From positions 1 through 36,735 of the IMG/VR virus record IMGVR_UViG_3300030419_003628: a stretch of 36,735 bases of DNA. One strand, written 5' to 3'. Below are positions 23,401 to 32,066 of this stretch, piece after piece. How positions within the stretch are numbered: position 1 is the first letter of the stretch; each line of letters opens with the position of its first letter. The notes beneath the pieces were generated by a model that was not told the origin of the DNA, ran no database searches, and was given only the letters and a program-made list of their open reading frames with translations. The DNA comes from a virus. A program made the position numbers and the translations under genes.

Positions 23401-26400
23401 AGCAATTGAAGGTTTACTTTACTAGTGCCTATTATTCATCTACTGATGATGGAGATATTACTACTGTAGATTCTTATAAAGAATTTAATTATGGTAAAGA
23501 AATAAAAGCGATTAATGGTATTTCTAATGCTGATATTATAGACATTAGACCTAGAGTTAGTGATTATACTACTGCTGAAAGTTCTAGATCTCCATTAGAA
23601 TTTTATGGTAGATCTTTTGATGGAGCAGGTAATTCTGCTGGTAGTATATTAGCATCTGATGAGGCTATTAATGTTACTTATTCTCATTATTTGGGAAGAG
23701 TTGATAGAATCTTCTTATCTAAGGAGGGTAAACTTCAAGTTGTTTATGGACAACCTTCAGATCAACCAGAAAGACCAAGCCCAGTCGAAGATGCAATAGA
23801 ACTTGCTACTGTTACATTACCACCTTATCTCTATAGTGTTGGTCAAGCTGATATTAGCTTCTTGAATCATAAGAGATATAGAATGGTCGATATTAAGAAA
23901 CTTGAGAATAGAATCAAGAATCTTGAATATTATACTTCTCTTACTCTTTTAGAGTCTAATACTGCAAATATGTTTATTCCTGATAATGATGGAATGAACA
24001 GATATAAGTCAGGTTTCTTTGTTGATGATTTTAATACTATTAAACCTCAAGAAGATCAGTTAGCTATTAATAATAGTCTAGATAGGAAGTTTAAGCAGTT
24101 AAGACCAAGACACTATACTAATGCAATTGATTTGATGTTTGGTCCTGTTACTAATGTTGATAAGTCACAAGATTTGGGATTTGCAACTATTGAAGGATTG
24201 AATGTAAGAAAAGCAAATGATGTTGTAACTCTTGATTATTCTGAAGTTGAATATATTAAACAGTCATTTGGTACTAGGTCAGAAAGTGTTACTCCTTTCT
24301 TGATTAGTTTCTGGCAGGGTACAATGGAATTGACTCCTGCATCAGATACATGGGTTGATACTACTAGACTAGAAGCTAAAATTATTGAAACTGAAGGAAA
24401 CTTCAATGAAGTGATGAGAAATGCTGTTGATAATATGAATGTAGATCCCCAAACAGGATTTGCACCTGTTGTATGGAATGGTTGGGAAACTAATTGGACA
24501 GGAACTGATACTATTGATAGAACAACAAGACGTACTGAAGTTGCAGAAGGTGCTAGATTTGGTAGAGGTGGTTGGATTAATGGTGGATCTGGAGTTGCAC
24601 AATGGGTCGCTAGGACTACTGAAACAACTATTGAGGAGACTGTAAGGGAAACTATACAAACTGGTGTAGAAACTAGAACAGGGACAAGAACTATTGTTAC
24701 TGAACAATGGGATAACCATTCAGTTGGTGACAGAGTTGTAAGTAGAGATTTGGTTCCATATTGTCGTTCTAGAAACGTTACTTTCGTTTCTAAGAAGATG
24801 AAGCCTCTTACAAGAATGTATGCGTTCTTTGATGGGGAAGATGTGACCAAGTATTGTGTACCAAAACTTCTTGAAATATCAATGAAGTCAGGCACATTCC
24901 AAGTAGGAGAAACTGTTAAAGGGTATATTATTGATCCTGGGCTAAATCCAATTAATGCTTTTAGTGAAGGAGTTGATCCAACTATTACATTTAGAGTTGC
25001 ACAATCTAATCATAAAGAAGGTCCATATAATGTTCCTTCTAGGATCTATCCAGAAAATCCATATACTGGGCAAACAATTCCATCAACTTATTCATCCACT
25101 TCAGACTGTTTAAATGTGGATATGTATGCTCTTTCTAATGAAGCACAAGGAGAATTTTTTGGACTTGTTGCAAGTGATATGATTCTTAAGGGATCGACAT
25201 CAGGTGCAGAAGCAACTATTACTGACGTAAGGTTGATTTCTGACTTAGGTGCAGATCTTGTTGGAAGTTACTATATTCCTAATCCTAACAATGTTAATCA
25301 TCCTCGATTTGAGACTGGTACAAAAACCTTTACTTTAATTAACGATGAAGATAATGATCAGGATAACTGCAATACCATTGCCGAAGAAGCATACACTGCT
25401 TCTGGAACTATGGAAACAGTTCAGGAAAATATTATTTCTGTAAGAAATGCTAGATTAGAGCAAAGACAGGAATTCCAGGAAAGAAATGTAAATAGGAGTC
25501 TTGGAACCGAGGTGATTGATACTAATATAATAGATCAAAGGAATATGGGAGAAAGAGTTGTTGGTTGGTATGACCCTCTTGCACAATCATTCTTAGTTGA
25601 GGATGAGAGTGGAGTATTCCTGACTAAATGTGATGTATTCTTCCGTTCTAAGGATGATATGGATGTTCCAGTGGTTTTCCAATTGAGAACCATGAAGAAT
25701 GGATATCCAACACAACATATTCTTCCTTTCTCTGAAATAGTTCTTGATCCTACAGATATTACAACTTCTAGTGATGGATCTGTTGCTACCACTATAGAAT
25801 TTAAGGCACCTGTATACGTTGAGGGTGGTCAAGAGTATGCAATTGCTTTGGCATCCAACTCAACCAAGTATAGTGTATACATTTCACGGATTGGTGAACA
25901 AGATTTAATTACTCAAACTTACATATCTAACCAGCCTTATTTGGGATCGCTATTTAAGTCTCAGAATGCCTCTACTTGGGAAGCAAGTCAGTGGGAAGAT
26001 CTTAAGTTTACTCTTTATAGAGCAGACTTTGTAGAAGAAGGAACAGTTGAATTTTATAACCCAGAATTGACAAAAGGAAATAAACAGATTCCTCAGTTAA
26101 TGCCTAATCCTTTAGAATTGGTATCTAAGGAAGTAAGAGTAGGACTTGGTACTACAACAGCAGATTCCACTTTAGAACTTGGAAATACTGTCTATCAGAT
26201 GGGAACTCTTGCTACAGGTAATTTGGCAGGGGTTGCTGGTACTGCAGCAGGACCTGCTCTGAATGTTATTAATGCTGGTCTTGGATATTCACCTATTGAT
26301 GGAACAAAGACCTTTAGTGGAGTTAATCTTGTTACTATAACCGGTAACGGATATGGAGCACAAGCAGATATCTATATCTCTAGTGGAACTGTTGGAGTTG

Positions 26401-28058
26401 CTACTATTGTAACTGGTGGTACAGGATATCAGGTAGGTGACGTTGTTGGATTTACAACTCTAGGTCTTAACTCCGTTGGACGTGGAGCAAGATTATCAAT
26501 CGTCTCTATTGGTAATACTAGTGAACTGGTTCTTGATAGTGTACAAGGAGAATTCCTTGTAGGATCTGCAAATACTATGATGTATGTTCAGAGTAATGGA
26601 ACAGTTAGAGAACTTAACTATGAACATGGTGGAGATGTTACTATAGATTCCACTTATGGAATTAGAGCAGTTCCTGAGAAAGATGGTTTACACATCAAGG
26701 TTAACCATAGGAATCATGGAATGTACTTTAACAACAACCAAGTTGCAATTTCTGGTGTAGAATCAGATATTAAACCCACTAAGTTGGCAGTTGCATATAA
26801 TCTTGGAGATACCGGATCTATATCTGTAGAAGATGCCTCTGAATTCTCTACATTTGAGAACGTTGGTGTTGGAACTACGAACTGTGGATTCTTGAGAATT
26901 GGTAATGAACTTATTGAATATACTTCTGTTTCTGGTAATGTTATTGGTGGTAATATTGTAAGATCTGCATCCAAGGTTGATAGTGGACCTGCTCTTTCTT
27001 ATCCAGTAGGAACACCAGTGTATAAGTATGAAATTGGTGGAGTTAACTTGGCACGAGTTAATAAAACTCATTCTCTTTCAGATGTAACTCTGTCTGATCC
27101 AATTAACTTTGATTCATATCATGTTAAGTTGGATATGTCCACTAAATTTGATGCTAATGATGCTAACGATGATAGAAGTAATGATACTGGTTTCCCTAAA
27201 CTATTCGTAAGTAAGAGTAAGTCTGCTGGCGGATATAAAGTATTTGCCACTCAGAATATGGCATTTGAAGTTATTAGACCTCAGGTTGGCGCAGTTACGA
27301 TTCAAGGTACTGCTCTTACTGGACAAATCAGAACAACTACTGCTACGAGTATGAGTGGAAGTGAAATTCCATGGATTGATAATGGTTTCGAGGCTGTTTC
27401 TCTTAATCAGACAAATTACTTGACTACTCCTAGATTGGTTGCGTCTAAAGTAAATGAAGATGCTAACTTGACAACAGTTACAGGTAATAAGTCAATGCAA
27501 ATGAGATTATATCTCAATACTGTTGATACTCGCGTAAGTCCTGTTATTGATTCCCAAAGGGTTAATACAATTCTTACAAATAATAGAATTAACAAAGTAA
27601 TTGATGATTATGCAACGGATAATAGAGCAAATTCTGTTCTTGATGATCCAACCGCATGTCAGTATATTTCTAAGGAAATTATGCTGGAAAATAATGCCAC
27701 ATCACTTAAGATAATCGTTGATGCACATATTCATAAAGATGCTGACGTTCGTGCATTCTATGCTATCAGTGATCATATGGGATTTGAGCCTATATTCGTT
27801 CCATTCCCTGGATATAAAAACCTCAATCAAAGAGGGGAAATTATTCAGAGAGATAAGAGTGATGGACAATCCGATAAGTTGATTGAAAAGGTTAATGATT
27901 ATGGATTTAATGCTTCTACATTACACTTTAAGGAATATACCTTTACTGAAGATGATTTACCATCCTTCAGATCCTATAGGATAAAGATTGTTATGACATC
28001 CACTAGTCAGGTTTATGTTCCTAGACTTAAAGATCTTAGAGCAATTGCTTTAGCATAA
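20463..28058 (+). CDS. large DUF4815-type virion structural protein (2531 aa)
   Basis: The N-terminus (NVSPYFDDYDP; VLFKPGYPVQARELTGLQ; ILQNQIEKFGQHFFKEG; VIPGNTGY) is the DUF4815 signature found in large baseplate-peripheral or tail-fibre-attachment proteins of T4-like cyanophages. Later landmarks are HKRYRMVDIKKLENRIKNLE (about residue 1138), a T/R/E-rich stretch (about 1355-1420), GWYDPLAQSFLVEDESG followed by CDVFFRSKD (about 1700), GxGY-like repeats (NAGLGYSPIDG, TGGTGYQVGD, about 1938-1995), an IDNE-type module (GNELIEYTS, about 2145) and a conserved-looking C-terminus (VDAHIHKDADVRAFYAISDH; PRLKDLRAIALA). It lies where T4 has gp9-gp10-gp11-gp12, so a gp10-like or fibre-anchoring role in the outer baseplate is likely. 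I leave the symbol empty because direct homology to one T4 protein is not visible. Confidence 0.8.
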   Translation: MPQQTNLNVSPYFDDYDPTSDYHKVLFKPGYPVQARELTGLQSILQNQIEKFGQHFFKEGAKVIPGNTGYTQLYYCVQLANNFQGIPVAAYVDQLIGTQITGADSGVTAVVDKVLLPEDSERNNLTLYINYLKSNTNNNSTQEFSDGEELTTNITISSGLLGNTTIAPGSPFGITLANNCTATGSAFQIQEGVYFIHGNFVNVETETLILDQYSATPSYRIGLNVQEQIITPDLDETLNDNSQGYNNYAAPGADRLKITTSLFKKSLDDFDDDNFVELGTVNNGVLKAIVRSGFGVGPNGGVFYEDLTNVMARRTYDESGDYVVRPFDIAALNSLNDNIGNRGVYQEGQFTPGGDNPADDLMLYKVSPGKAYVRGYEIETYQPTFLDAPKPRTTETLSDQQIIYNTGPTFKINNVYGSPTVGTGNTYTVSLRDQRVGVSSRSPGGNEIGVARVYDMHLESGSYKSIRQLNEWDISLYDVQTVTNITLNQPTTLSTPTFIKGLNSGATAYLKDSVTAGAGLTVYEQDGDFIPNEALSFNGIKNGRVALAITAHTINDVKSIFATDDKTVGSAKTFSADIAQKTEFSIGIATISGQSTGVCTISAANPVFVGLVTTGDLISFTDGSVSVDPIFGRITGINVDADNEFASTVEFVGVHTQRGITSGDIPTSAVTVTDLKILTTDLAPNEDATLYTALPKTNIADVDLTNASLSIRKSFTVNITSNKLSSAVSCGASESFLAFDEERYSLIRSDGNIEPLDASDFQFSDVRTLQIYNLGANDTGAQLVTTVKQLKPKAKEKLIKRVNSLVVDKSTTEGSGIGTTTFNDGLTYGSYPWGTRVQDEVISLNTPDIINIHGVFESADTGQAYSPKMILSSITSSSTTTGELIVGEKLIGSVSNAIAIVAGKVANSATQIEFIYKNDNAFKEGEEVTFDESKVKGTVTTLDVPSFDVSTEYTFTTGQESTFYDFGRIKRKANVEAPKKQLKVYFTSAYYSSTDDGDITTVDSYKEFNYGKEIKAINGISNADIIDIRPRVSDYTTAESSRSPLEFYGRSFDGAGNSAGSILASDEAINVTYSHYLGRVDRIFLSKEGKLQVVYGQPSDQPERPSPVEDAIELATVTLPPYLYSVGQADISFLNHKRYRMVDIKKLENRIKNLEYYTSLTLLESNTANMFIPDNDGMNRYKSGFFVDDFNTIKPQEDQLAINNSLDRKFKQLRPRHYTNAIDLMFGPVTNVDKSQDLGFATIEGLNVRKANDVVTLDYSEVEYIKQSFGTRSESVTPFLISFWQGTMELTPASDTWVDTTRLEAKIIETEGNFNEVMRNAVDNMNVDPQTGFAPVVWNGWETNWTGTDTIDRTTRRTEVAEGARFGRGGWINGGSGVAQWVARTTETTIEETVRETIQTGVETRTGTRTIVTEQWDNHSVGDRVVSRDLVPYCRSRNVTFVSKKMKPLTRMYAFFDGEDVTKYCVPKLLEISMKSGTFQVGETVKGYIIDPGLNPINAFSEGVDPTITFRVAQSNHKEGPYNVPSRIYPENPYTGQTIPSTYSSTSDCLNVDMYALSNEAQGEFFGLVASDMILKGSTSGAEATITDVRLISDLGADLVGSYYIPNPNNVNHPRFETGTKTFTLINDEDNDQDNCNTIAEEAYTASGTMETVQENIISVRNARLEQRQEFQERNVNRSLGTEVIDTNIIDQRNMGERVVGWYDPLAQSFLVEDESGVFLTKCDVFFRSKDDMDVPVVFQLRTMKNGYPTQHILPFSEIVLDPTDITTSSDGSVATTIEFKAPVYVEGGQEYAIALASNSTKYSVYISRIGEQDLITQTYISNQPYLGSLFKSQNASTWEASQWEDLKFTLYRADFVEEGTVEFYNPELTKGNKQIPQLMPNPLELVSKEVRVGLGTTTADSTLELGNTVYQMGTLATGNLAGVAGTAAGPALNVINAGLGYSPIDGTKTFSGVNLVTITGNGYGAQADIYISSGTVGVATIVTGGTGYQVGDVVGFTTLGLNSVGRGARLSIVSIGNTSELVLDSVQGEFLVGSANTMMYVQSNGTVRELNYEHGGDVTIDSTYGIRAVPEKDGLHIKVNHRNHGMYFNNNQVAISGVESDIKPTKLAVAYNLGDTGSISVEDASEFSTFENVGVGTTNCGFLRIGNELIEYTSVSGNVIGGNIVRSASKVDSGPALSYPVGTPVYKYEIGGVNLARVNKTHSLSDVTLSDPINFDSYHVKLDMSTKFDANDANDDRSNDTGFPKLFVSKSKSAGGYKVFATQNMAFEVIRPQVGAVTIQGTALTGQIRTTTATSMSGSEIPWIDNGFEAVSLNQTNYLTTPRLVASKVNEDANLTTVTGNKSMQMRLYLNTVDTRVSPVIDSQRVNTILTNNRINKVIDDYATDNRANSVLDDPTACQYISKEIMLENNATSLKIIVDAHIHKDADVRAFYAISDHMGFEPIFVPFPGYKNLNQRGEIIQRDKSDGQSDKLIEKVNDYGFNASTLHFKEYTFTEDDLPSFRSYRIKIVMTSTSQVYVPRLKDLRAIALA

Positions 28059-28059
28059 T

Positions 28060-28284
28060 ATGGAACATTACAAAATTGATGGTAATAAAGATCTTGCGAG
28101 AGATCCACGAACAGGTTCTATAGTGAATGTGAATAGCTATGATTATGATCACTATATTGGATCTAGAGAATCTAAAAAAGCAAAGAATGAAAGTCTTGAT
28201 ACTATGAAGAATGATCTTGATGGTTTAAAAAGTGAAATGAACGAAATCAAATCACTACTTAAGGAATTAGTCCATGGCAACTAA
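28060..28284 (+). CDS. 74-aa coiled-coil protein
   Basis: Starts one base after the stop of the DUF4815 protein. The N-terminal half (YKIDGNKDLARDPRTGSIVN) resembles small proteins I recall from this place in other T4-like cyanophages, where the pattern DLxRDxxTGAIVNxN recurs. The C-terminal half (ESLDTMKNDLDGLKSEMNE) has heptad-like spacing of Leu/Met/Ile, ending with IKSLLKEL, and should form a short coiled coil. It may be a minor virion or assembly factor linked to its large neighbour. The last 11 nt overlap the next gene, suggesting coupled translation. Function not known. Confidence 0.75.
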   Translation: MEHYKIDGNKDLARDPRTGSIVNVNSYDYDHYIGSRESKKAKNESLDTMKNDLDGLKSEMNEIKSLLKELVHGN

Positions 28285-28675
28285 GAAGATAACATTTGAT
28301 CCAGATGCTGGAGTGCCAGTAGGCTCAAATTTAACCATCTATACTGGTGCCGATTTTAACGCTACATTTGATGTCTATAACACATCAAACGCTATATACA
28401 GTCAAGCTAACGGTGGATTTACTACATCTTGGAGTGGTTCATCTCAACTACAAAAAGGAGCAGGTGTTGGAGCAACAACAGTTCCTGCAGCAACTTTTAC
28501 TGTTGGAGTAACTACTGCAGGTAAAATTACATTAGCGTTGGGTTCCACTGCAACTGATAATCTTTCTCAAGGTAGATATCTTTATAATGTTTTGGTTAGT
28601 AGTGGTGGAACAATCTATAATATGATAGATGGTAATATCTTAGTTTATACAGGTATTTCATCTGCTCCATCCTAA
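28274..28675 (+). CDS. 133-aa beta-rich putative virion protein
   Basis: ATG 28274 overlaps the end of the coiled-coil gene by 11 nt. The product is Gly/Thr/Ser-rich and beta-predicted: SNLTIYTGADFNATFDVYNT, a middle with FTVGVTTAGKITLALGS, and LSQGRYLYNVLVSSGG with a closing MIDGNILVYTG. That layout (an N-terminal strand pair about an intrinsic tension/DV-Y-N segment and a late RYxYNVxV strand) recalls the Ig-like or BppU-like N-terminal domains that attach receptor-binding parts to baseplates, though the resemblance is loose. It sits between the outer-baseplate gene and the neck genes. I rate it a likely minor structural protein; name and position in the virion unknown. Confidence 0.7.
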   Translation: MATKKITFDPDAGVPVGSNLTIYTGADFNATFDVYNTSNAIYSQANGGFTTSWSGSSQLQKGAGVGATTVPAATFTVGVTTAGKITLALGSTATDNLSQGRYLYNVLVSSGGTIYNMIDGNILVYTGISSAPS

Positions 28676-28678
28676 ATA
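28671..28678 (+). promoter_or_regulatory. late-promoter-like box CCTAAATA before gp13
   Basis: CCTAAATA overlaps the stop codon of the upstream gene and ends 20 nt before the gp13 ATG. It matches six of eight positions of TATAAATA. The same octamer, again built on the stop codon, precedes gp15. A GAGG at 28684-28687 may be the gp13 ribosome binding site. Confidence 0.4.
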
Positions 28679-28697
28679 TTATAGAGGTATAATATAA

Positions 28698-29555
28698 ATG
28701 TCCCAACCATCAACCAGATCTGAATTAAAGCAATATGCTCTCCGGCAATTAGGAGCTCCTGTGCTGGAAATTAATCTGGCAGATGAGCAGTGTGAAGATA
28801 TAATGGATGATGCTATCCAGTTTTTTCAGGAAAGGCATTTTGATGGGGTTAGTCCTACATATCTAAAGTATAAAATTAGCGAACAGGATATTGATAGAGG
28901 AAAGGCCACCATGAGAGGTGGTACTGGTGATACAACCGCTGGTATAACTACAGATACTGTTACAACAACAGTTGCTGGTATAAGTACTACATTTGAATTC
29001 TATGAAAATAGTAATTATTTACAAGTACCTCCAGATATTATTGGAGTAACAAAGATATTCCATTTTGATGGTGCCAATACTGTCACTAATAATATGTTTA
29101 GTGTTAAGTATCAGTTATTCCTTAATGACATTTATTTTTGGGGTTCTACTGAACTATTGACCTATGCAATGACAAAGACTTATCTTGAGGATATTAATTT
29201 CTTATTAACTACTCAAAAACAAATAAGATTTAATCAGAGAAGTGATAGATTATATCTTGATATTGATTGGGGTAGTGTGACTAAAGGAGATTATTTTGTT
29301 ATCGATTGTTTTAGAGCAACAGATCCAAGTGATTATGCGCGGGTTTGGAATGACTCATTTTTAAAGAAATATTTGGTTGCTTTGATGAAAAAGCAATGGG
29401 GTCAAAATTTACTAAAATTCCAAGGAGTTAAACTACCTGGTGGTGTTGAATTAAATGGACGACAAATCTATGATGACGCAGAAAAAGATTTAGAAATTAT
29501 TCGAGAAATGATGTCCAATACTTATGAAATGCCACCGCTAGATATGATAGGATAG
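28698..29555 (+). CDS. 13: neck protein gp13
   Basis: Homologue of T4 gp13, which with gp14 closes the filled head and forms the neck to which the tail joins; 285 aa against 309 in T4. The N-terminus reads STRSELKQYALRQLGAPVLE, followed by DEQCEDIMDDAIQFFQERH and later NDIYFWGSTELLTYAMTK and WNDSFLKKYLVALMKKQWGQ, all typical of cyanophage gp13. A Thr/Gly-rich loop around residues 74-95 (TGDTTAGITTDTV) looks like a small insertion. It is followed after 4 nt by gp14, and the pair is probably coupled. Confidence 0.92.
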   Translation: MSQPSTRSELKQYALRQLGAPVLEINLADEQCEDIMDDAIQFFQERHFDGVSPTYLKYKISEQDIDRGKATMRGGTGDTTAGITTDTVTTTVAGISTTFEFYENSNYLQVPPDIIGVTKIFHFDGANTVTNNMFSVKYQLFLNDIYFWGSTELLTYAMTKTYLEDINFLLTTQKQIRFNQRSDRLYLDIDWGSVTKGDYFVIDCFRATDPSDYARVWNDSFLKKYLVALMKKQWGQNLLKFQGVKLPGGVELNGRQIYDDAEKDLEIIREMMSNTYEMPPLDMIG

Positions 29556-29559
29556 AGTT

Positions 29560-31035
29560 ATGGTACTTAATCCTTTCTTTCAGCAAGGTGCTAAATCTGA
29601 GCAAAGTTTAGTACAAAGTCTTATCAACGAACAGTTGAAGATGTATGGTGTTGAGGTGCATTATTTACCTCGCAAATACATGACGGAGAATACTGTTATA
29701 AGAGAGGTGGTTCAGTCAAGATTTGATGATGCGTATCCATTAGAAGCATATGTTGATACTTATGATGGATATGGAGATAACCCTGTTATACTATCAAAGT
29801 TTGGTATAGAGCAAAAGAATGAGATAACTCTTACTATTTCTAGAGAAAGATTTGAGGACTATATTACACCTTTAATAAAGAACGAATCTAATATTAAATT
29901 ATCAACGAGACCTAAAGAGGGGGATTTGATTTATTTCCCATTAGGAGATCGTTTATTTGAGATTAAGTATGTTGAGCATGAGAAACCATTTTATCAACTA
30001 CAAAAGACTTATGTTTATGAATTGAGATGCGAACTCTTCCGTTATGAGGATGAGGTTATTGATACTGGTATCGAAGCAATTGATGATGAATTGGTCGGAG
30101 ATGATTATGATGGTACTACAGATGATGGTCTTAATACTATCATTGGACCGACTCAAACACTTACCTTGGTTGGTACAGGTGCAACTGCATGGGCATACAC
30201 TGGCATTGTAACTGAAGGTGGTATTAGAAAAGTTGTTATTGCCAACAGAGGTGGTGGTTACATATATCCACCAAACGTGGGATTTGGTTCTGCTCCATCA
30301 ACAGGAGTAACAGGTATTGGATCTGTCCATGAAATGCAAGGTGGAATGACTGTATGTAATGATAATATTGCACCGAATATGAAGTCCGTTCAGAGTATTG
30401 TTATTGTTAACCCAGGTTCTGGATATACTGTTGCTCCAGGAATAGCAGTTACTGCAGTTGCTTCAGGATCCGGAAGTGGATTTATAGGAACTGTTCATAT
30501 TGGTGATGGTACTTTAGGTGTTGTAACTGTTACTGACGGTGGTGGTGGATTTAGTACAACTACTCCAACTGTTACATTTAACACTCCACTATCCTTTACT
30601 AATACTGGTATTGGTACAACTGCTACTGGTGTTGCTGTTGTAAGTGCTGCTGGTACTATTACATCTATTAGATATACTAATGCTGGTTCTGGTTACACCA
30701 CTGGTGACCTACCAATATCTGTTACTATTGCATCTCCATCAACAGATTCTGAGGGTAACTTTATCTTTAATGAATTGGTAAGAGGATCTACTTCTGGATG
30801 TGAAGCAAGGATGAGAACATGGGATGCTACTACGAACGTATTGGAGGTAGCCTCTATAACTGGTACATTTATACTGGGAGAGACTATTGTAGGCGCTGCA
30901 TCTAGTGCTTCTCGTGTATTAAGGAAGATTGATCTTGATCCATTGGATGATGGATTTGCAGATAACTTAAATATTGAGACACAAGCAGATTCTATTTTAG
31001 ACTTTACTGAACAGAACCCATTTGGTACGCCCTAA
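29560..31035 (+). CDS. 14: neck protein gp14 with a repeat-module insertion
   Basis: Homologue of T4 gp14, partner of gp13 in head completion, but 491 aa against 256. The first 195 residues are a normal gp14 (NPFFQQGAKSEQSLVQSLI; YGVEVHYLPRKYMTENTVIRE; GDLIYFPLGDRLFEIKYVE; VYELRCELFRYEDE), and the C-terminus (DDGFADNLNIETQADSI, then DFTEQNPFG) is also a normal gp14 end. Between them lies an added part: four GxGY-like repeats (NRGGGYIYPPNVGF, NPGSGYTVAPGIAV, DGGGGFSTTTPTVTF, NAGSGYTTGDLPISV) and a GE-x-[IV]-x-G-x-[ST]S module (residues about 398-457). Both units also occur in the gp7-like protein. The insertion may decorate the neck. Confidence 0.9.
   Translation: MVLNPFFQQGAKSEQSLVQSLINEQLKMYGVEVHYLPRKYMTENTVIREVVQSRFDDAYPLEAYVDTYDGYGDNPVILSKFGIEQKNEITLTISRERFEDYITPLIKNESNIKLSTRPKEGDLIYFPLGDRLFEIKYVEHEKPFYQLQKTYVYELRCELFRYEDEVIDTGIEAIDDELVGDDYDGTTDDGLNTIIGPTQTLTLVGTGATAWAYTGIVTEGGIRKVVIANRGGGYIYPPNVGFGSAPSTGVTGIGSVHEMQGGMTVCNDNIAPNMKSVQSIVIVNPGSGYTVAPGIAVTAVASGSGSGFIGTVHIGDGTLGVVTVTDGGGGFSTTTPTVTFNTPLSFTNTGIGTTATGVAVVSAAGTITSIRYTNAGSGYTTGDLPISVTIASPSTDSEGNFIFNELVRGSTSGCEARMRTWDATTNVLEVASITGTFILGETIVGAASSASRVLRKIDLDPLDDGFADNLNIETQADSILDFTEQNPFGTP
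30200..30740 (+). repeat. GxGY repeats inserted in gp14
   Basis: Four units of roughly 45 codons, each ending in a Gly-rich turn and a beta strand, lying between the normal N-terminal and C-terminal parts of gp14. They match the repeat clusters in the gp7-like gene in motif, not in exact nucleotides. Confidence 0.7.
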
Positions 31036-31038
31036 ATA
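31031..31038 (+). promoter_or_regulatory. late-promoter-like box CCTAAATA before gp15
   Basis: CCTAAATA contains the gp14 stop codon and ends 22 nt before the gp15 ATG; same form as the box before gp13. Confidence 0.4.
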
Positions 31039-31059
31039 TAATATAGTAGGAATTTAACA

Positions 31060-32064
31060 ATGTTTGAATATTTTTATAACGAAATCTTGAGGAGGACCAT
31101 CATTGCGTTTGGTACTCTATTTAATGGTATCACTATTAAGAATGAGGGTTCCGTTGTAAGAGTTCCTTTGGCTTATGGTCCTACACAAAAGTTTTTAGCA
31201 AGACTTACGCAAACTCCAGATCTTAATAAGGCAACCGCAATTACTTTGCCACGTATGTCTTTTGAGTTTACTGGTCTTACTTATGATCCTACTAGAAAGG
31301 TTACTACTACTCAACAGTTTACTGTAAAAGATCCTACTACTGGAGAGGAATCTAAAAAGGCATATATGCCAGTTCCTTATAATATGCAGTTTGAACTTGC
31401 TATTATGTGTAAGTTAAATGATGATGCATTACAAATTACTGAACAGATATTACCATATTTCCAACCTGCATATAACGTAACCGTTGAGTTGGTAGAATCA
31501 ATTAAAGAGAAAAGAGATATTCCTATTGTCTTAGAAAACATTACAATGCAGGATGATTATGAGGGAGACTTTACTCAAAGAAGAGTTCTCCTTTATACTC
31601 TAAGATTTACTGCAAAGACTTACATGTTCGGTCCTGTTTCTTCTGCTACGAAGGATATCATCAGGAAGTCTACTGTTACATACATTGCTGGTGGTGCTAA
31701 GAGTGTTGAGAGAGATGTTCAGTACTCTGTACAACCAAGAGCACTTAAGAGTTATAAGGGAACTGTTCTTACTAACTTGGCAGCAAATGTTGGAATTGCT
31801 GATGAGGTCATTAAAGTGGATGATGCAAGCGGAATTACTGCTGACAGCACATCCTTAAGTTATCTTGATCTTAATGGAGAGGAAATCTTTGTTAAGAGTA
31901 AGACTGATAATGACTTAGTAGTTACTAGAGGAGCAGATGGAACAACTATTGCATCTCATCTTAAGGGAGATCCTGTTAAGTCCATCACAGATACTGATGA
32001 TGCATTGATCCCAGAGGGTGATGACTTTGGATTTGATGGTACTACTACTGGATTTATTGATTAG
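31060..32064 (+). CDS. 15: tail sheath stabiliser/terminator gp15 with C-terminal extension
   Basis: Homologue of T4 gp15, the ring that caps the tail and joins it to the neck; 334 aa against 272 in T4. The N-terminus (MFEYFYNEILRR, FGTLFNGITIKN) and the internal LPRMSFEFTGLTYDP, QITEQILPYFQPAYNVT and RRVLLYTLRFTAKTYMFGPV segments align with T4 gp15 by eye, including the ILPYFQP motif. The last ~90 residues are an added module: DEVIKVDDASGIT, LDLNGEEIFVKSK, LVVTRGADGTTIASHLKGDP. The same pattern (ID-x-E-x-[IV]-x-[VY] then a [VT]RG/GA-HxxG turn) appears in the gp7-like and DUF4815 proteins. gp16 follows after 2 nt. Confidence 0.92.
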   Translation: MFEYFYNEILRRTIIAFGTLFNGITIKNEGSVVRVPLAYGPTQKFLARLTQTPDLNKATAITLPRMSFEFTGLTYDPTRKVTTTQQFTVKDPTTGEESKKAYMPVPYNMQFELAIMCKLNDDALQITEQILPYFQPAYNVTVELVESIKEKRDIPIVLENITMQDDYEGDFTQRRVLLYTLRFTAKTYMFGPVSSATKDIIRKSTVTYIAGGAKSVERDVQYSVQPRALKSYKGTVLTNLAANVGIADEVIKVDDASGITADSTSLSYLDLNGEEIFVKSKTDNDLVVTRGADGTTIASHLKGDPVKSITDTDDALIPEGDDFGFDGTTTGFID

Positions 32065-32066
32065 TC

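Noticed and set aside
24236-24895. 219-codon open frame on the - strand inside the DUF4815 protein gene
   Set aside because: It lies fully opposite a well-supported gene, has no promoter or ribosome binding site of its own, and its composition (Val/Ser/Pro rich) is what the complement of Thr/Glu/Arg codons gives.
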